Shown piece after piece: positions 9,046-21,534 of a DNA stretch of 64,000 nucleotides. The first letter of the stretch is position 1; each line of letters begins with the position of its first letter. The stretch lies in assembly GCF_024582835.1 (NCBI RefSeq), contig NZ_CP102096.1, positions 2,719,553-2,783,552 on the forward strand, written 5' to 3'. The notes under the pieces are model-generated. The model saw only the letters and a program-made list of their open reading frames with translations. It did no database searches and was not told where the DNA came from. The stretch is from Vibrio japonicus. GTDB lineage: Bacteria > Pseudomonadota > Gammaproteobacteria > Enterobacterales > Vibrionaceae. Both the position numbers and the translations under genes were made by a program.

Positions 9046-10278
9046 CTATTGTGTGACTACGCTGTGCCAGTTTTTTCCGCTCTTGCTCATTAATATCAAT
9101 AACCCAGGAACGACGATCAACATATGAGTTGCAATCATGGTTTGCGGGTCCATACCGAAACGCTGCACAGTTCCGACTAGAAGGCCAGAACCACTCATCT
9201 GGAATAACCCAAGTAATGCAGCCGCAGTCCCCGCTTTATCGCCAAAAGGAGCTAACGCCTTACCCGCTGCGCCACCTAAGATAAGTGCAAATCCAACCGA
9301 TGAGAAAAAGATCGGCGTCATAAACGCCAGTGCAGTTTGCTCGTGTGCCAATGCCAGCATCAACAAGCCACCAAGCGCCAACGTCACAATACCCACAACA
9401 AGGGTGGTATGGGTACCATACTTATCCATCAGTTTCGGAGCCGCCATACAAGCAATGATATTGACGATCGCGTTCACCCCAAACCACATACTGAATTCAT
9501 TCATCGATAAGCCGTAGTTTTCCATCAGCACCACTGGAGCAGAAGTAACATAAGCTAATATTACAGCCATCGCCAGCAAGCACAGAGAGGCATGGAAAAC
9601 AAACGACGGCGTCTTTAACACGGCCATGTAACGGCTTGGTCTAAAGACTGGTTCTGTGCTCGGTGCTGGGTTGGTCTCTTTCATGAAGATCACCAACGCA
9701 ACCAGTGAAATGCTGGCAAAGCCGGCGAGGAAGCTAAAGTTGGCACGCCAGTCAAATTGCTGCGTCAACCAGCTACCTAGGATCGGCGCTAAAGCTGGGA
9801 TAAAGCAGATTGCGCCATTTAAGTAACTGATCATCTTGCCGCTTTTTTGCGGACCAAACATATCGCGAACTGTTGCAAAGGCTGCTACCGATGTCGCGCA
9901 CGCACCTAAGCCTTGTAGCAAACGAGATACCAACAACCATTCGATGTTCTGAGCACTCCACGCCAATAAAGCGCTCATCGCATAGATTGTGATGCCTCCC
10001 AATGCAACAGTTCGACGTCCTAGTTTATCTGCCAAGGGACCAGCAAACAGCTGTCCAACGCCCATAGCAAATAAGAACCATGTGATTGTGTCTTGTGCCA
10101 ATGCATGTTCCACGTGAAACTCAGCCGAAATTAAGGGCAACGCTGGTAGATAGATATCAATCGCTAGCGGACTAAACAGAACTAAAAGTGTAAGTAGAAC
10201 AAGTTGCGTTCTGCTGTGTACGGCTGGTTGAGTGGTGTGCACTGGTGTCTCCGCAAATAGGAATGAAATTGATGTCAT
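9046..10278 (-). CDS. Bcr/CflA-type multidrug MFS exporter
   Basis: Major-facilitator-superfamily drug:proton antiporter of the Bcr/CflA/EmrD (DHA1) group. The 410 residues form 12 hydrophobic segments. Visible signatures are FSPLAIDIYLPALP in helix 1, motif A after helix 2 (GPLADKLGRRTVALGG) and motif C in helix 5 (LNGAICFIPALAPILGSWL). The first 27 residues are polar and may include untranslated sequence, because a GTG or later start is possible. The gene carries a parS-type palindrome at 10106-10121. It is divergent from the LysR gene at 10349, which may regulate it. Confidence 0.87.
   Translation of the reverse strand: MTSISFLFAETPVHTTQPAVHSRTQLVLLTLLVLFSPLAIDIYLPALPLISAEFHVEHALAQDTITWFLFAMGVGQLFAGPLADKLGRRTVALGGITIYAMSALLAWSAQNIEWLLVSRLLQGLGACATSVAAFATVRDMFGPQKSGKMISYLNGAICFIPALAPILGSWLTQQFDWRANFSFLAGFASISLVALVIFMKETNPAPSTEPVFRPSRYMAVLKTPSFVFHASLCLLAMAVILAYVTSAPVVLMENYGLSMNEFSMWFGVNAIVNIIACMAAPKLMDKYGTHTTLVVGIVTLALGGLLMLALAHEQTALAFMTPIFFSSVGFALILGGAAGKALAPFGDKAGTAAALLGLFQMSGSGLLVGTVQRFGMDPQTMIATHMLIVVPGLLILMSKSGKNWHSVVTQ
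10106..10121. other. parS: parS-type site (variant), chromosome 1 ParB target
   Basis: TGTTCCACGTGAAACT fits the Vibrio chromosome 1 parS consensus NGTTNCACGTGAAACN in every fixed position and differs from the perfect palindrome in two bases. It lies inside the exporter gene. Two perfect copies occur at 13226 and 16881. Confidence 0.8.
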
Positions 10279-10348
10279 TGTAGGTTAAATTTAGATATGC
10301 CAACCAATGATTATTCATCATTAAAGATATTCCAATTAGGAAACTCAC

Positions 10349-11290
10349 ATGAATTTGGAAAAGCTGGTCAGAATCGACATCAACTTGCTCGTCTGTCTAA
10401 AAGTACTACTTGAAGAGCTGAACGTCACACGCACCGCGCACCGACTCTGCTTGAGTCAATCCGCCATCAGTAAGAACTTAGCCAAGTTACGAACCCAATT
10501 TGATGACCCATTATTTGTGCGTCATTCACACGGCCTAAACCCAACGCCCAAAGCACTTTTTCTCAAGCCCAAACTGGACATTTTAATTAATCAGCTTGAG
10601 CAAATTACTCAACCAGAGATCTTCTCCCCCGAGACGAGTTCATATCGATTTCAGTTCGCAGCGGTCGAGAGTGTTTACCCGTTAATTTTGCCACACTTCC
10701 TACCTGCAATTTTTCAACAAGCGCCGGGCGTCACCATCAGTACCCATTCATGGTCTGATAACACATTTAAGATGCTGCAGCGCGGTGAACTAGATTTAGG
10801 CATTACTGGCAAAGACATAGACATCAACGACGCCAAGCTTACGTTGTTGCCGCCCAGTGATATTTGCGAGCAAGAGATTTACCGCGACAAACAAAAATGC
10901 CTGGTCAGACGTGACCACCCTGCTCTCTCGAAACCATGGAATTTGGACAACTATTTATCATATCGCCACGTTCAAGTGCGCTGTGATGGCAATGACCGCT
11001 GGCTGTTGGATTACCGTTTGGCGGACATCGGCCATGATCGAGATATCGCGATTACGGTGCCAGATTTTAACAGTGCCGCAAGTTTGTGCTCGTATACCGA
11101 TTTCATCTTTACTGCGCCGAGTCATTTTGTTGAACTCGCCTCCGCGCAATTAGGCCTATCTGTCTTACCGCTGCCGATCGAGTTTCCGCCGATGGCTTAT
11201 ACACTATTCTGGCATCGCGATAGAGAAAATGATCCTGCGCTTTCATGGATACGCCAAATGATTACGGATAAAACCACCCCTTTGAGATAA
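10349..11290 (+). CDS. LysR-family transcriptional regulator
   Basis: LysR-type regulator of 313 residues. The N-terminal winged helix-turn-helix (about residues 9-68) reads LNVTRTAHRLCLSQSAISKNLAKLR and is followed by the family block DDPLFVRHSHGLNPTPKA. That block is typical of the LeuO/NodD branch. The remaining 220 residues form the periplasmic-binding-protein-like effector domain. The effector is unknown. Divergence from the Bcr/CflA-type exporter across 70 bases suggests local control of that gene, which is inferred from position only. Confidence 0.87.
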   Translation: MNLEKLVRIDINLLVCLKVLLEELNVTRTAHRLCLSQSAISKNLAKLRTQFDDPLFVRHSHGLNPTPKALFLKPKLDILINQLEQITQPEIFSPETSSYRFQFAAVESVYPLILPHFLPAIFQQAPGVTISTHSWSDNTFKMLQRGELDLGITGKDIDINDAKLTLLPPSDICEQEIYRDKQKCLVRRDHPALSKPWNLDNYLSYRHVQVRCDGNDRWLLDYRLADIGHDRDIAITVPDFNSAASLCSYTDFIFTAPSHFVELASAQLGLSVLPLPIEFPPMAYTLFWHRDRENDPALSWIRQMITDKTTPLR

Positions 11291-11376
11291 TTTGCAGCCA
11301 ACGGGTAAAAGGAGTAGCTTATCTCCATCGTCCAAATCGCTGAATGGACGCCCTACACATATTGAAGGATTAACAG

Positions 11377-13167
11377 ATGCTAACGACGACAGAACAACGT
11401 CTAACAGCCATCAGAGAATGGCTAGCTCAACATAATATTGATGCTCTACTTGTTCCACACGAAGATGAATACCTAGGTGAATACGTTCCGGCACACAATG
11501 AACGTCTTCATTGGCTAACCGGTTTTACTGGTTCTGCTGGTGCGGCTGTCATCACGAAAGACAAAGCGGCGATCTTTGTTGACGGTCGATACACAGTTCA
11601 AGTCACCAAGCAGGTACCTGCAGAGTTCTTTGAGTATCGCCATTTGATAGAAGAACCGGCGTTAGATTGGATCAAAGAAAATGTGGAAAAAGGCGCGAGC
11701 GTTGCCATAGACCCACGAATGCACAGCGCTGCGTGGCTAAACGGTGCGCAAGGTAAACTAGCGGGCTCTATTGAGCTTAAGATTCTTGAATCGAATCCAA
11801 TTGATGATATCTGGCATGATCGTCCTGAACCGTTCGTCTCTGACGTACGTTTAATGCCGACAGAATCTGTGGGTCAATCAAGTGAAAGTAAGCGTGCTGA
11901 AATTGCCGAACTGATTAAAAATTCAGGTGCAGACAGTGCAGTCATCACCGCTCTGGATTCAGTGTGCTGGCTACTGAACATTCGCGGTTTGGATGTGTCT
12001 CGCCTACCGGTTCTGCTTTCGCATGCCATCCTACACTGTGACGCAAGCGTTGAGTTCTTCCTAGACCCTGCGCGTCTACCAGCAGACTTTGAAGCTCACG
12101 TTGGTGCTGGTCTTTCTGTTTACCATCCAGAGAAACTTCAAACGCAACTTGAAGCACTAACGGGTAAAAAGGTTCTTGTAGATCCAGCCATCAGCAACGC
12201 GTGGTTTAAGCTGATTTTACAAAATTCAGGCGCAACTGTGATTGGTGCCGCTGACCCGTGTTTAATGCCAAAAGCGGCGAAGAACGATGTTGAAATTGCC
12301 GGGATGAAAGCCTGTCACATCCGTGATGGTGTGGCGATGAGCAAATTCCTCAGCTGGCTAGACAACGAAGTCGCTAATGCTAAATTACATGATGAAGCCA
12401 CCCTAGCTGACAAACTCGAAAGCTTCCGTAAAGAAGATCCAACGCTAATGGATTTGAGCTTCGATACAATTTCCGCAGCTGGTAGCAATGCAGCAATGTG
12501 TCACTATAACCATGAAAACCAACCAGAGCCTGGTCAGTTAGAAATGGATACTCTTTACTTAGTTGACTCAGGTGGCCAATACCTTGATGGCACAACCGAT
12601 ATCACGCGTACCATTGCAATTGGTAAACCAAGCGAAGAAATGATTAAACAATTCACTCTGGCACTGAAAGGTCACATTGGCGTCGCACGAGCACGATTCC
12701 CGAAAGGAACTCGCGGCTACCAAATCGATACCCTTGCGCGCCAACATCTGTGGGCAGAAGGTTATGACTATGACCACGGCACAGGCCATGGCGTCGGCCA
12801 CTTTTTAAGTGTGCATGAAGGCCCGGCAAGCATTTCTAAAAAGCATGTCGATGTCCCTCTGGTTGAAGGCATGGTACTTTCAAACGAGCCTGGCTACTAC
12901 CGAGCAGACGCTTTTGGGATCCGTATCGAGAACCTAGAATTGGTTGTCGAAAAGCCAACCCAAGGTGACTTCCCGGTACTGGCATTCGAATCACTGACGC
13001 GTTGCCCTATCGATACACGCAATATCAACGTTAATATGTTAACTCGCCCTGAACTAACATGGCTTAACGAATACCACCAAAAGGTATGGGATGAAATCAA
13101 CCCATTAGTTGAAGGTGACGTTAGAGAATGGCTGCGTGCCGCGACTCAGCCAATAGTGCATGCATAA
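11377..13167 (+). CDS. pepP: Xaa-Pro aminopeptidase (M24B, long form)
   Basis: Metallo-aminopeptidase that removes N-terminal residues before proline. At 596 residues it is the three-domain form (eukaryotic XPNPEP1-like) and longer than E. coli PepP (about 440). Two creatinase-like N-terminal domains (GFTGSAGAAVITKDKAAIFVDGRY at the start) are followed from about residue 310 by the pita-bread catalytic domain. The metal ligands are visible: Asp in YLVDSGGQYLDGTTDITRT, His in HGTGHGVGHFL, Glu in LSNEPGYY and Glu in GIRIENLELVV. Read alone; a terminator and a parS site separate it from the thi operon. The symbol is by function; paralogues may exist elsewhere. Confidence 0.88.
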   Translation: MLTTTEQRLTAIREWLAQHNIDALLVPHEDEYLGEYVPAHNERLHWLTGFTGSAGAAVITKDKAAIFVDGRYTVQVTKQVPAEFFEYRHLIEEPALDWIKENVEKGASVAIDPRMHSAAWLNGAQGKLAGSIELKILESNPIDDIWHDRPEPFVSDVRLMPTESVGQSSESKRAEIAELIKNSGADSAVITALDSVCWLLNIRGLDVSRLPVLLSHAILHCDASVEFFLDPARLPADFEAHVGAGLSVYHPEKLQTQLEALTGKKVLVDPAISNAWFKLILQNSGATVIGAADPCLMPKAAKNDVEIAGMKACHIRDGVAMSKFLSWLDNEVANAKLHDEATLADKLESFRKEDPTLMDLSFDTISAAGSNAAMCHYNHENQPEPGQLEMDTLYLVDSGGQYLDGTTDITRTIAIGKPSEEMIKQFTLALKGHIGVARARFPKGTRGYQIDTLARQHLWAEGYDYDHGTGHGVGHFLSVHEGPASISKKHVDVPLVEGMVLSNEPGYYRADAFGIRIENLELVVEKPTQGDFPVLAFESLTRCPIDTRNINVNMLTRPELTWLNEYHQKVWDEINPLVEGDVREWLRAATQPIVHA

Positions 13168-13190
13168 GCGATGATCTAGAACGATAAATA

Positions 13191-13225
13191 AAAAGGGATT
13201 GATGATGTCATCAATCCCTTTTTTA
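13191..13225. terminator. Bidirectional terminator, pepP / thiCEFSGH
   Basis: The stem AAAGGGATTGATGA / TCATCAATCCCTTT has flanking A and T runs. It is positioned to end both the aminopeptidase gene and the convergent thiamine operon. Confidence 0.9.
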
Positions 13226-13241
13226 TGTTTCACGTGAAACA
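13226..13241. other. parS: parS site (perfect palindrome)
   Basis: TGTTTCACGTGAAACA, the canonical 16-bp ParB binding site, lies in the short intergenic space between the pepP terminator and the thiH stop. It is the middle of three sites. Confidence 0.93.
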
Positions 13242-13245
13242 CTGG

Positions 13246-14364
13246 TTACCCAGAATAAGCGGAGTGCCAATCACGCCATACTGGGTCAAAGCCCTTAGCT
13301 CGAATCATTGACTCTACCGATGCTGCGCTGCGTTCATCGCTTATCTCGAACTGTTCGAGTTCCACATCATCACTTGCATAGCCACCCGGTTGCGTTTTGG
13401 AGGCTGCCGACATGGAAGTGATCCCAAGCGGTAACACATTATCGCGAAACTCAGGTGACTCTCGGGTAGAGAGTGACAACTCCACTTCCGGATTAAATAA
13501 GCGATACGCGCAAATCAGCTGTACCAATTGCTTATCCGTCATGACTGACTTTGGTTGCAATGCTCCCGCACACGGACGTAAGCGAGGAAACGATATCGAG
13601 TAGCGGGTTTGCCAGTAGGTGCGCTCTAAGTAATCTAGATGCGCAGCAGTAAAGAAGCAGTCAGTACGCCAGTCCTCTAACCCAATTAACGCACCGATAC
13701 CAATCTTGTCTATCCCAGCTTTTGCTAACCGGTCGGGGGTTTCAAGGCGAAACTCAAAATCCATCTTATTGCCGCGTAAATGATGTTGCGCGTACGTCGA
13801 CGGATGATACGTTTCTTGATAAACCATCACCGCATCCAAACCTAAGCTTTTCAGCTCCGCATACTCTTCTTGTTTAAGCGGCTGAACCTCCATCGCAAGA
13901 TAATTGAAGCGCTGTTTGATCTGCGGTAACACCTCACGAAAGTAGTTCATCCCTACTTTGGTTTCGTGTTCGCCAGTAACCAATAGCACGCTATCAAACT
14001 TCATTTGTTTGATAGCATCAATCTCGGCTTCAATCTCTTGTTGATTGAGCGTTCTGCGCTTAATGCGGTTTTCCATCGAAAAGCCACAGTACGTACACGC
14101 ATTGGCACATAAGTTAGATAAGTACAAAGGAATATAAAGCGACATGGTATTGCCAAATCGCTTACGTGTGAGGGCAAATGACTGTTGCGCCATTTGCTCA
14201 AGATAGCCTTCAGCCGCTGGAGAGATCAGCGCTTTGAAGTCTTCCAAATCACGTTTAGGTTTACTCAACGCACGCTCGACATCCGCAGCCGTTTTACTGT
14301 TGATTGAGATAGACACGTCATCCCAATTCAACTGTTTAAAGTGTTCGACGAAACTCATGTCCAC
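13246..14364 (-). CDS. thiH: 2-iminoacetate synthase ThiH
   Basis: Radical-SAM enzyme that cleaves tyrosine to dehydroglycine (2-iminoacetate) for assembly of the thiamine thiazole ring. The 372-residue protein has the cluster motif C-x3-C-x2-C at residues 86, 90 and 93 (CANACTYC) and the ThiH/BATS C-terminal region with CAGALQPKSVMTDKQL. It is the anaerobic-type tyrosine-using enzyme and not the glycine oxidase ThiO. It is the last gene of thiCEFSGH, starting 8 bases after thiG, and needs ThiG and sulfur-charged ThiS as partners. Confidence 0.95.
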   Translation of the reverse strand: MDMSFVEHFKQLNWDDVSISINSKTAADVERALSKPKRDLEDFKALISPAAEGYLEQMAQQSFALTRKRFGNTMSLYIPLYLSNLCANACTYCGFSMENRIKRRTLNQQEIEAEIDAIKQMKFDSVLLVTGEHETKVGMNYFREVLPQIKQRFNYLAMEVQPLKQEEYAELKSLGLDAVMVYQETYHPSTYAQHHLRGNKMDFEFRLETPDRLAKAGIDKIGIGALIGLEDWRTDCFFTAAHLDYLERTYWQTRYSISFPRLRPCAGALQPKSVMTDKQLVQLICAYRLFNPEVELSLSTRESPEFRDNVLPLGITSMSAASKTQPGGYASDDVELEQFEISDERSAASVESMIRAKGFDPVWRDWHSAYSG

Positions 14365-14372
14365 CTCTCACC

Positions 14373-15137
14373 TTAGTTATCAAGAAACGAAGTCAACGGA
14401 CTGGATGCAACAGCATGCGATACCTTGCCCGCTAAGCCCGCTTCGTACGCCATTCTCCCCGCTTCTACCGCGAGCTTAAATGCCGTCGCCATTGATACAG
14501 GATCTGCCGCAGCGGCAATCGCCGTATTCACCAGCACCGCATCCGCTCCCATTTCCATGGCACGTGCCGCATGCGAAGGCGCCCCAATACCGGCATCGAC
14601 AATGACTGGCACGTTGGCTTGGTCAATGATGATCTCGATAAAATCGTGGGAAACGATACCTTTGTTGGAACCAATCGGTGCGCCTAATGGCATCACCGCA
14701 GCACAGCCTACCTCTTCCAATCGCTTACATAAAACCGGATCGGCGTGGCAATAAGGCAAAACAACAAAGCCATCTTTCACCAATTGTTCAGCTGCTGCTA
14801 AAGTCTCAATTGGATCAGGCATTAAGTATTTTGGGTCTGGATGAATTTCCAATTTTAGCCAATGGGTTCCGAGCGCCTCACGAGCTAAATGCGCCGCAAA
14901 GATGGCATCTTTGGCATTCTTTGCACCGGACGTGTTAGGCAGTAAGTTAACGCCCATATCGATAATCGGTTTAAGAATGTCATCTTGTTGATTGTCCACG
15001 TCCACACGCTTTAGTGCCATCGTCGATAACTGCGAGCCTGATGCTCTGATCGACTCAGCCATTATCTCGCTATTGGCGAATTTTCCCGTACCCGTAAACA
15101 AACGTGATTGAAATGTTTTATCAGCAATCGTCAACAT
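14373..15137 (-). CDS. thiG: Thiazole synthase ThiG
   Basis: Condenses 1-deoxyxylulose 5-phosphate, dehydroglycine and ThiS-thiocarboxylate into the thiazole phosphate. The 254 residues show the TIM-barrel start [19 protein letters not shown], the Schiff-base Lys region near MALKRVDV, and the phosphate-binding motif [32 protein letters not shown]. Length is usual for the family. It lies 4 bases after thiS, which fits coupled translation with its sulfur carrier. Confidence 0.96.
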   Translation of the reverse strand: MLTIADKTFQSRLFTGTGKFANSEIMAESIRASGSQLSTMALKRVDVDNQQDDILKPIIDMGVNLLPNTSGAKNAKDAIFAAHLAREALGTHWLKLEIHPDPKYLMPDPIETLAAAEQLVKDGFVVLPYCHADPVLCKRLEEVGCAAVMPLGAPIGSNKGIVSHDFIEIIIDQANVPVIVDAGIGAPSHAARAMEMGADAVLVNTAIAAAADPVSMATAFKLAVEAGRMAYEAGLAGKVSHAVASSPLTSFLDN

Positions 15138-15141
15138 ACGA

Positions 15142-15351
15142 TCACCCTCCTGCTATGGCTTGAAAGAGCGAGATGGCATCACCGTCATTTAGGTGAGTAC
15201 TCGACCACTCGCTGCGCGGTATGACGCAATTGTTGATTGCAAAGACACACCCTAACGCTGGTAACAACAGCTGCTCAATAATCTCAGCTAAAGAGCTTCT
15301 TGATCGCACGTTGTGGTTTTGACCATTGATGATGATTTGAATTGTTTCCAT
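15142..15351 (-). CDS. thiS: Sulfur carrier protein ThiS
   Basis: A 69-residue beta-grasp (ubiquitin-like) carrier. Its C-terminal Gly-Gly (ending AIAGG) is adenylated by ThiF and then carries sulfur as a thiocarboxylate to ThiG. It starts one base after the thiF stop and ends 4 bases before thiG. The family's NG-x-x-x-x-V pattern is seen near the N-terminus (INGQNHNV). Confidence 0.95.
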   Translation of the reverse strand: METIQIIINGQNHNVRSRSSLAEIIEQLLLPALGCVFAINNCVIPRSEWSSTHLNDGDAISLFQAIAGG

Positions 15352-15352
15352 G

Positions 15353-16112
15353 TCATAGACTCACTTGTTCTCGCTGAGCACATACGCTGCATTCGCTATC
15401 TGGCCGAACGGTTAATGTCTGCCAAGCGAGGTTCATTCCGTTAAACAGGTGCAACTCGTTAGGTTGCAAGCCCTGTTTATCGAGTGCCAATAGTTGCAAA
15501 GCCGCTAGTGCCTGATAGTTACCTATCGTACCGACAACTGGCCCAACAATGCCGCTGTCACTGCATTTGCTCGGGCTTGCCAGCACTTCATCGGGAACCA
15601 GACATTTGTAGCAACCCTCTTTGGAATGCGCAAAATCAAACACAACAAACTGCCCTTGCCAACCAATCGCCGAACCGGAGATAAGCGGTGTTGCTTGACG
15701 ATGACAGGCTCGATTGACCAAATGACGCGTTGTTAAGTTGTCGCTGCAATCAAGTACCACGTCTGCCATCATCACTTCGAGCTGAAGTTGCTCTTCATCA
15801 AGCCGCTTATTGAGCTTACGCACCTTAAGCTGAGGATTGATCGCCTGTATTTGAGCCGCCATCGCCTCCACTTTTGGCACGTCGATATCGCTGGTTCGAT
15901 AGATCACTTGTCGTTGCAGGTTACTCGCTTCAACAATGTCGTCATCGCTAATCACCATCTGGCCAATACCAGCGGCAGCTAAATACATCCCAGCCGCACT
16001 ACCCAATCCGCCACAACCGATGATCAGTACCGATGATTGACCAAGGCGCTCTTGCCCTTTTTCACCGATTTCTGGTAATGAGATTTGTCGCTGATACCGT
16101 AAGAAATCACTG

Positions 16113-16123
<11 letters not shown>
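15353..16123 (-). CDS. thiF: ThiS adenylyltransferase ThiF
   Basis: E1-like enzyme that adenylates the C-terminus of ThiS. The 256 residues contain the nucleotide-binding motif LIIGCGGLGSAAGMYLAAAG (about 33-52), the acidic loop ISDDDIVEASNLQRQ with the catalytic Arg, and the two Cys pairs of the structural zinc site, CYKC and CSVC. Its start overlaps the thiE end by 11 bases, so translation is probably coupled. Confidence 0.94.
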
Positions 16124-19345
<3,222 letters not shown>

Positions 19346-19490
19346 CTAGATAAAAAGAATTTGGATAAAAATGCTTGGCGGAAAGATGCGACAAGAGGCG
19401 TCGAAATAGTGGTGTTTTAATAATCAACTTATTCACTACGTTCGAGCATTTGATAGATCACTAGGTAGAATTCTAGTGTAGATATCTACT

Positions 19491-19572
19491 CCTGTTCCCT
19501 TCGCAGGTGTTAACCTGATCAGGTTCAACGGATCCCGAATTAACGGTCTCAGCCTTATGGCACTCCGACAAG
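19491..19572 (-). ncRNA. TPP (thi-box) riboswitch
   Basis: The minus strand carries the conserved thi-box parts in order: GGAGTGCC, GGCTGAGA, then TGAACCTGATCAGGTTAACACC and the closing GCGAAGGGAA. The ends can pair (CTTGT with ACAGG) to form helix P1. It lies about 170 bases before the thiC start. Thiamine diphosphate binding would reduce expression of the operon. No terminator hairpin is evident, so control by occlusion of translation is more likely. Confidence 0.95.
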
Positions 19573-19579
19573 TCTTACG

Positions 19580-19608
19580 AGTATATAAAATCAACTTGGA
19601 TAAACCAA
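19580..19608 (-). promoter_or_regulatory. Likely thiC promoter
   Basis: On the minus strand TTGGTT (19603-19608), a 17-base spacer and TATACT (19580-19585) lie just before the riboswitch. It sits between the crcB stop and the thi-box. Confidence 0.6.
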
Positions 19609-19641
19609 GCTGACCTCTACAAATAAAATGTGATATCCGAT

Positions 19642-20025
19642 TTAGTTTTTTATTAAAAGCTGAAAGCCGACCCAAGCAGCGGAAATACTCAATGCGACGT
19701 TAAGTAGAACGTTTAGTCCCATCTTTATAAACGCTCCTTGCTGCATAAGCAGGACGTTATCCATAGAAAAAGTAGAAAATGTGGTGAGTGCCCCCAAAAA
19801 ACCTAGACCAATAATTTGACGCCAAGGTTCATTCGCTAGAGTGCCATTTTCAAAAGCTGCGATAAGTAGCCCCATTATGAATGAACCAATGACATTCACT
19901 AAAAGCGTCCCATACGGAAAACCGCGACCGAATAACGTTACACACAGCTCAGAAATCAAATAACGAGAGCAGGCACCAAATGCACCACCAACTGCAATAA
20001 AACCAAGAATATAAAAATGCCCCAT
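19642..20025 (-). CDS. crcB: Fluoride channel CrcB/FluC
   Basis: Small inner-membrane fluoride channel that works as an antiparallel dimer and exports toxic fluoride. The 127 residues contain four hydrophobic segments and the family motifs GGAFGACSRY (N-terminus), GTLLVNVIGSF (with the conserved Asn) and GFLGALTTFSTFSMD (the Phe-box and Na+ site). No fluoride-riboswitch motif was recognised in the 130 bases upstream before the insertion sequence. The IS630-type element begins 135 bases upstream and might have separated crcB from a former promoter. Confidence 0.93.
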   Translation of the reverse strand: MGHFYILGFIAVGGAFGACSRYLISELCVTLFGRGFPYGTLLVNVIGSFIMGLLIAAFENGTLANEPWRQIIGLGFLGALTTFSTFSMDNVLLMQQGAFIKMGLNVLLNVALSISAAWVGFQLLIKN

Positions 20026-20223
20026 AACTCCCCCTAATCAATAACTTAGTATTGTAGCTATCAGAGAGAGTTTTTCGAACAATAAAATCAGTCATATACG
20101 GTTCAAACAAAGTTTGAGATTTAAAACGTTACCGGAGTAACATCTTTATATGAAATAGATAATACCAATCTAAGAAAAAATATGATCTAATTTAAGGCCA
20201 TTCAACAATAGAATGTATTCGCT

Positions 20224-20712
20224 ATGGATAGCCTCAAGAATATTGATTTTAAAAAGCTCGCAAGCCAGCAGAAATCCATCCAGATGAAAATGAGATTGCT
20301 CGCACTTGCTCATTTCAAAGATGGACACTCTCGTACCCAAATCGCCAAGTTTCTTAAGGTGAGCCGAACCAGTGTTAATCGATGGGTTCAAATCTTTCTT
20401 GAAGAAGGATTAGAAGGGCTGAAGGAAAAGCCAAGAACGGGAAGACCACCATTATTAACTTCTGAACAAAGGGAGCAATTGAGCCAATACATCAAAGATA
20501 AAGCTCATGATACTCAAGGTGGGCGACTGACCGGCGCCGATATCCATGCCTATATTGTGAAAGAATTTGGCCAGCATTATCATCCTGATTCTATCTATTA
20601 CCTACTCGAGCATATGGGTTTCTCATGGGTCACTTCCCGTTCAAAACACCCACAACAATCCCAAGCGATACAGGAAGATTTTAAAAAAACTCCAAGACGA
20701 AACGATCCTTAA
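20224..20712 (+). CDS. IS630 transposase, N-terminal frame
   Basis: The 162-residue product holds the helix-turn-helix DNA-binding part of an IS630 transposase: HSRTQIAKFLKVSRTSVNRWVQIFLEEGLEGL, then KPRTGRPPLLT. From about residue 153 (an A7 run at 20682-20688) the similarity passes to the overlapping frame that encodes the catalytic part. The final few residues (TPRRNDP) have no similarity and are read only if no frameshift takes place. Confidence 0.88.
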   Translation: MDSLKNIDFKKLASQQKSIQMKMRLLALAHFKDGHSRTQIAKFLKVSRTSVNRWVQIFLEEGLEGLKEKPRTGRPPLLTSEQREQLSQYIKDKAHDTQGGRLTGADIHAYIVKEFGQHYHPDSIYYLLEHMGFSWVTSRSKHPQQSQAIQEDFKKTPRRNDP

Positions 20713-21259
20713 GATCCCAGGTCATGTCGCTTTAAAGCATGTCGATATCTGGTTTCAGGATGAAGCTCGATTTGGGCAACAAAATACAACAACACGGTTA
20801 TGGGCTGAAAGAGGCACACGTCCCAGAGCAGTGAAGCAACAACAGTTCGAATATGCGTATCTATTTGGTTCTGTCTGTCCTCAAAAAGGTATTGGTGAGG
20901 CTATCGTTGTCCCATGGGTCAATAAAGACCTCATGATTGAGCATTTAAAGCAAATATCGGCGGTCACTGAAAAAGGACGTCATGCCGTCATCATTATGGA
21001 TGGCGCAGGATGGCATACAGAAGATATCGCTAATGGCTTTCAGAACATCAGTGTCATCAAACTTCCCCCCTATTCTCCAGAGCTAAACCCTATAGAACAA
21101 GTATGGAGCTGGATGAGACAACACTATCTCGCCAATCAGTCTTTTGCGGATTACGAAGACATTGTCTCCAAAGTGTGTAGGGCTTGGAATCGTTTTTTGG
21201 CATGCTCCAACAGAGTCACCAAGATGTGTTCGAGAGAATGGGCAGACCTGACCAGTTAA
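20567..21259 (+). CDS. IS630 transposase, C-terminal DDE frame
   Basis: Catalytic part of the transposase, in the +1 frame relative to the upstream frame. Meaningful similarity starts after the A7 run near 20688 and shows the DDE triad context: VDIWFQDEARFGQ (first Asp), VIIMDGAGWHTED (second Asp) and LPPYSPELNPIEQVWSWMR (Glu). The listed start is only the first ATG in this frame; an internal start is unlikely to give an active protein. A full protein needs a net +1 shift, or loss of one A by slippage, in TTTTAAAAAAAC. Confidence 0.85.
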   Translation: MASIIILILSITYSSIWVSHGSLPVQNTHNNPKRYRKILKKLQDETILKIPGHVALKHVDIWFQDEARFGQQNTTTRLWAERGTRPRAVKQQQFEYAYLFGSVCPQKGIGEAIVVPWVNKDLMIEHLKQISAVTEKGRHAVIIMDGAGWHTEDIANGFQNISVIKLPPYSPELNPIEQVWSWMRQHYLANQSFADYEDIVSKVCRAWNRFLACSNRVTKMCSREWADLTS

Positions 21260-21363
21260 TTTTCCAGATTGGTATTATCCTAGAAGGGACAAACATTAAG
21301 AAATGGTTTTAGCAATAGCGTCCTGTACTCAAAATGAACACATTTTTAGAACGGATAAATATA

Positions 21364-21394
21364 AAAAGGCCTCAGTCTTTCGACTGAGGCCTTA
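21364..21394 (-). terminator. Terminator at the end of the downstream rRNA operon
   Basis: On the minus strand the stem AAGGCCTCAGTC-GAAA-GACTGAGGCCTT is followed by a T run, just after tRNA-Trp. It ends the rRNA/tRNA transcript. Confidence 0.92.
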
Positions 21395-21397
21395 ATA

Positions 21398-21474
<77 letters not shown>

Positions 21475-21498
21475 GTAGAACTTTCGAATTTTAGATTC

Positions 21499-21523
21499 GA
21501 AAAAACCTCGCAAAAGCGAGGCT
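21499..21523 (-). terminator. Hairpin with T run between tRNA-Asp and tRNA-Trp
   Basis: On the minus strand GCCTCGC-TTTT-GCGAGGT is followed by TTTTTT. It looks like a rho-independent terminator placed before the last tRNA gene, so it may lower tRNA-Trp read-through or act as a processing site. Confidence 0.75.
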
Positions 21524-21534
21524 ATCGAAATAAG

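Larger units (their letters stand above)
20160..21277 (+). mobile_element. IS630-family insertion sequence (complete)
   Basis: The element is bounded by inverted ends ATACCAATCT (20162-20171) and AGATTGGTAT (21266-21275). Each end is flanked by TA (20160-20161 and 21276-21277), the duplicated target dinucleotide expected for IS630 elements. Inside are two overlapping transposase frames. Length without the TA repeats is 1114 bp. It separates crcB from the end of the rRNA operon. Both ends and both frames look intact, suggesting a fairly recent insertion. Confidence 0.93.

Noticed and set aside
19436..19675. A 79-residue minus-strand frame over the thiC leader
   Set aside because: It overlaps the TPP riboswitch and the end of crcB and has no protein-like features.
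19900..20160. Possible fluoride riboswitch before crcB
   Set aside because: I did not find the conserved pseudoknot segments on the minus strand between the crcB start and the insertion sequence.
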